Assembly: GCF_028595265.1 (NCBI RefSeq)
Contig: NZ_JAQQXP010000001.1
Location: forward strand, 806,001-870,000
Reading direction: 5' to 3'
Source of the DNA: Alteromonas gilva
Lineage (GTDB): Bacteria; Pseudomonadota; Gammaproteobacteria; Enterobacterales; Alteromonadaceae
Length of the DNA: 64,000 bases
A program made the position numbers and the translations under genes. Below are positions 61,850 through 64,000 of the stretch, one piece after another. Each line of letters begins with the position of its first letter. Position 1 is the stretch's first letter. The notes beneath the pieces were generated by a model. The model was not told the DNA's origin and did not search any database. It saw only the letters and a list, made by a program, of their open reading frames with translations.

Positions 61850-62374
61850 ATGCGAAAAGTAATTTGTTGGGTATTCACATTGTTGTTGCTTGGCGGTTGC
61901 ACGTCAGTCCCGCAGGGGGTGACACCTGTCTCGGGGTTTGACGCTAAACGTTACCTTGGCCAGTGGTACGAAATTGCCCGCTTTGATCACAGCTTTGAGC
62001 GCGGCCTGTCACAGGTGACTGCTAACTATTCGATGCGCGATGATGGTGGCATAAAAGTCATTAATCGCGGGTACAACGCCGAAACTAACCAGTGGGAGGA
62101 AGCCGAGGGCAAGGCTTATTTTGTTGAAGATGACAGCACCGGGCATTTGAAAGTGTCTTTTTTTGGGCCATTTTATGCCAGCTATGTCATCGCTGAATTA
62201 GATCAGGAGGGCTACACCTATTCGTTAGTTACTGGCCCTGATAAGTCCTATCTGTGGATTTTAGCGCGCACCCCTCATCCCTCGGAACAAACGATTGAGA
62301 TGTTAGTGCAAAAGGCCCGGTCATTAGGTTATGACACAGAACAATTTATCTGGGTAGATCATAGCAATACATAA
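61850..62374 (+). CDS. blc: Outer membrane lipocalin Blc
   Basis: A 174-residue lipoprotein lipocalin. The lipobox LLGGC places the lipid anchor at about residue 17. The lipocalin signature GQWYEIARFDHSFE is at about 37-50, and the closing ILARTPHPSEQTIEMLVQKA fits Blc. Expected role: handling lysophospholipids at the outer membrane. AAAGGA precedes the ATG. Confidence 0.93.
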   Translation: MRKVICWVFTLLLLGGCTSVPQGVTPVSGFDAKRYLGQWYEIARFDHSFERGLSQVTANYSMRDDGGIKVINRGYNAETNQWEEAEGKAYFVEDDSTGHLKVSFFGPFYASYVIAELDQEGYTYSLVTGPDKSYLWILARTPHPSEQTIEMLVQKARSLGYDTEQFIWVDHSNT

Positions 62375-62409
62375 ATGAAAGCATTGTTAATCGTAAAGGT
62401 TTTACCTTG

Positions 62410-62418
62410 TGCTATACT
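62410..62418 (+). promoter_or_regulatory. Candidate extended -10 promoter of the PhnA-domain gene
   Basis: TGcTATACT at 62410-62418 within a TATACTCGCCG context similar to that before hemE, about 42 bases before the ATG. Confidence 0.5.
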
Positions 62419-62459
62419 CGCCGTTTTATTTATTTAGTAATTAAGAGCGGACGATTAAA

Positions 62460-63017
62460 ATGGCAAATGAGCAGGCTGTTTTTAAGCGGGCAAATCAGGC
62501 CTGCGAACTGTGTGGTAGTAGCGATGGGCTGGGCATGTATGTAGTGCCAGAGTCTCCCGATGAGTCAGATAACAGCGCCATTGCCGTGTGTGCAACATGC
62601 CTTGCGCAACTGACAGACGCGAGTTCAATAGATGCGACGCACTGGCGCTGCCTGAACGATGCCATGTGGTCGTCTGTGCCAGCTGTGCAAGTTGTCTCAT
62701 GGCGCATGCTGAAGCAGTTGGAAGGTGAACCCTGGGCGCTTGATTTGCTCGACATGCTGTATCTGGACGACGACACACTCGCCTGGGCTAAAGCCGGTGT
62801 TGATGACCGCGAACCAACGCTTGATAGCAATGGTGAAGCATTACAGGCCGGAGATACGGTACATCTGATTAAAGATTTAACTGTAAAAGGCGCAAACTTC
62901 ACCGCCAAACGCGGTACGCCGGTGCGCAACATACGCCTAACGCAAAACCCTTTGCACATTGAGGGCAAGGTCAACGGACAAACTATCGTTATCATTGCTG
63001 CCTACACCAAAAAGTAA
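62460..63017 (+). CDS. PhnA-domain zinc-ribbon protein
   Basis: A 185-residue protein with an N-terminal PhnA zinc ribbon (CELCGSSDGLG, then CATCL near 50) and the C-terminal PhnA domain LDSNGEALQAGDTVHLIKDL with TVKGANFTAKRGT. Despite the name, related YjdM proteins are not shown to break phosphonates; the role is unknown. It has its own promoter and no phn genes nearby. Confidence 0.9.
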   Translation: MANEQAVFKRANQACELCGSSDGLGMYVVPESPDESDNSAIAVCATCLAQLTDASSIDATHWRCLNDAMWSSVPAVQVVSWRMLKQLEGEPWALDLLDMLYLDDDTLAWAKAGVDDREPTLDSNGEALQAGDTVHLIKDLTVKGANFTAKRGTPVRNIRLTQNPLHIEGKVNGQTIVIIAAYTKK

Positions 63018-63312
63018 CATTACGGCCGGGTCGGAACGCGAAAAAGTCGACGTGTTCACCCGGCATCGTGTTAATTACGAATATCTCTGGGTTTTAATCC
63101 TGTCCTGCACCCTACCTAATACATCCTGGTCGTGATATCCGCAATACCGCTGAATATACCTCTGTAAACGCCTCTGTTTGAATTGCAATTTATTGGTTAA
63201 AATTTGAGCTCAACAGATAGCCGTAATACACTGAATACCGTTTCAAGGGGGAGGCGTGGCCCTGCCCTTACAGAACGACCCTCCACGGTCTGCATGAAAT
63301 AAGGAGATGACC
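63018..63312. other. Intergenic stretch PhnA-SEL1
   Basis: About 295 bases without a coding frame that convinced me. It leads into an AAGGAG ribosome site for the SEL1 gene. No hairpin with T-run is evident. Confidence 0.45.
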
Positions 63313-64000
63313 ATGCTATTAAGATGCCTCTTTTACGCGTTGCTTTTTGCTTGTTTTAGCGTTTTTGCTAACCCCAATGACTTGTTTGAGCGTCTTGCTG
63401 AAAAAGCCCGAATGGGAAATGCTGAGGCGAAGTACCATTTAGCGATGATGCACAACAACGGTATCGGAACTGAAAAATCTGCACAAAGAGCGTTTGCGTT
63501 ATTTACTGAGGCTGCCAGAGAAGGTAGCGCCCTGGCCCATTACAAGGTCGGCTGCTACTTAAACGGACAGTTTGGACAGCTGGATGGCATGACGCTTGAC
63601 GCTAATAAAGCCCTGGAACACAAGCTGGTAGCTGCACAAGCGGGCTATAGTCTTGCACAAAATGATGTTGCAGGTTTGTACTATCAACGTGGCGATATTG
63701 ATAGCGCAATAAAATGGATCCAGCGTGCCGCTGAACAGGGCATGCCGCGCGCACTGGCGAGCCTGATTGGTGTGTACATGAAACCCGGCAGTGAGCTTGA
63801 AAATCGCTCTCTTGCTTACACAAATATATTAAAGCTACAGAAAATAATGCCTGGTATTGCTCAGCTGGAGGCACAGCTTGAAAAGCTTGCCGCAGGTTTA
63901 ACCGCGGCAGAAATTGCCCAAATTGAAGATGAGGTTGCCGGGTGGCAGCCACAGCCGACTGCGTTGACGCAAAAAGCACAACTGGGGATTAGCAGGGCCC
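63313..64000 (+). CDS. SEL1-repeat exported protein, partial
   Basis: An open frame starts at ATG 63313 behind AAGGAGATGACC and runs off the window end after 229 codons. It begins with a signal peptide (LFYALLFACFSVFA) followed by SEL1-like repeats: AEKARMGNAEAKYHLAMMHN, TEAAREGSALAHYKVGCYLN, AAQAGYSLAQNDVAGLYY, IQRAAEQGMPRALASLIGVY. SEL1 proteins act as protein-binding scaffolds. The remainder lies outside. Confidence 0.85.
   Translation, partial: MLLRCLFYALLFACFSVFANPNDLFERLAEKARMGNAEAKYHLAMMHNNGIGTEKSAQRAFALFTEAAREGSALAHYKVGCYLNGQFGQLDGMTLDANKALEHKLVAAQAGYSLAQNDVAGLYYQRGDIDSAIKWIQRAAEQGMPRALASLIGVYMKPGSELENRSLAYTNILKLQKIMPGIAQLEAQLEKLAAGLTAAEIAQIEDEVAGWQPQPTALTQKAQLGISRA

Overview
The window is chromosomal DNA of a marine-type gammaproteobacterium, most likely in or near the Alteromonadaceae. 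This is inferred from the hallmark gammaproteobacterial block queG / nnr-tsaE-amiB-mutL-miaA-hfq-hflX-hflK-hflC, an E. coli-type Hfq, Rsd and FolE, together with two proteins carrying PEP-CTERM-like tails, an amylosucrase, an AbgT transporter and type IV minor pilins. I saw no rRNA, tRNA, CRISPR array, prophage or insertion sequence. Most of the window is ordinary core genome at roughly balanced GC, with a few accessory patches.

Layout. 1-2.1 kb: ECF-type sigma factor, membrane anti-sigma-like protein and an exported DUF4097 repeat protein. 2.4-3.8 kb: AT-richer patch of small orphan genes containing a decayed tandem duplication of a two-gene unit. 4.0-5.0 kb: secreted trypsin-like protease. 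5.0-7.7 kb (minus): three uncharacterised genes, one broken by a dinucleotide-repeat frameshift and preceded by a C10 tract. 8.0-13.4 kb: exported NHL propeller protein, dnaB, a lipoprotein alpha/beta hydrolase directly followed by kynureninase. 13.5-16.6 kb (minus): OmpA-family porin, a zur-cheX-yjbQ overlapping chain, rsd. 16.8-20.2 kb: nudC, hemE, queG. 20.2-30.2 kb: the nnr-to-hflC operon. 30.5-36.3 kb: AbgT transporter, hemH, a DUF4112 protein, acetolactate synthase-like enzyme, ubiG. 36.5-42.4 kb: PEP-CTERM protein, ArsP-like permease, a large periplasmic propeller-GGDEF diguanylate cyclase. 42.7-46.2 kb: five-gene minor pilin operon. 46.2-52.6 kb: the ligase-associated DNA repair set (ligase, MBL exonuclease, DEXH helicase, PdeM). 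52.6-56.4 kb: aguB/aguA, folM/folE, a zinc-ribbon protein. 56.7-60.3 kb: divergent amylosucrase and MFS transporter around a LacI-type operator. 60.3-64.0 kb: VOC protein, aldo/keto reductase, lipocalin, PhnA-domain protein and a SEL1 protein cut by the window end.

Functional links visible from arrangement: AguA and AguB convert agmatine to putrescine; amylosucrase and its divergent transporter look like a sugar-responsive sucrose/glucan module; the four ligase-associated genes form a known DNA-damage set, here split into two divergent pairs; hydrolase plus KynU suggest tryptophan/kynurenine breakdown; the pilins would build the tip of a type IV pilus while the GGDEF protein next door could supply c-di-GMP. 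The least explained parts are the 5.0-7.7 kb trio with its slippage-prone tracts, the decayed duplication at 3 kb, and two structured intergenic elements (37.43-37.49 kb and 56.64-56.73 kb) that may be small RNAs or operators.
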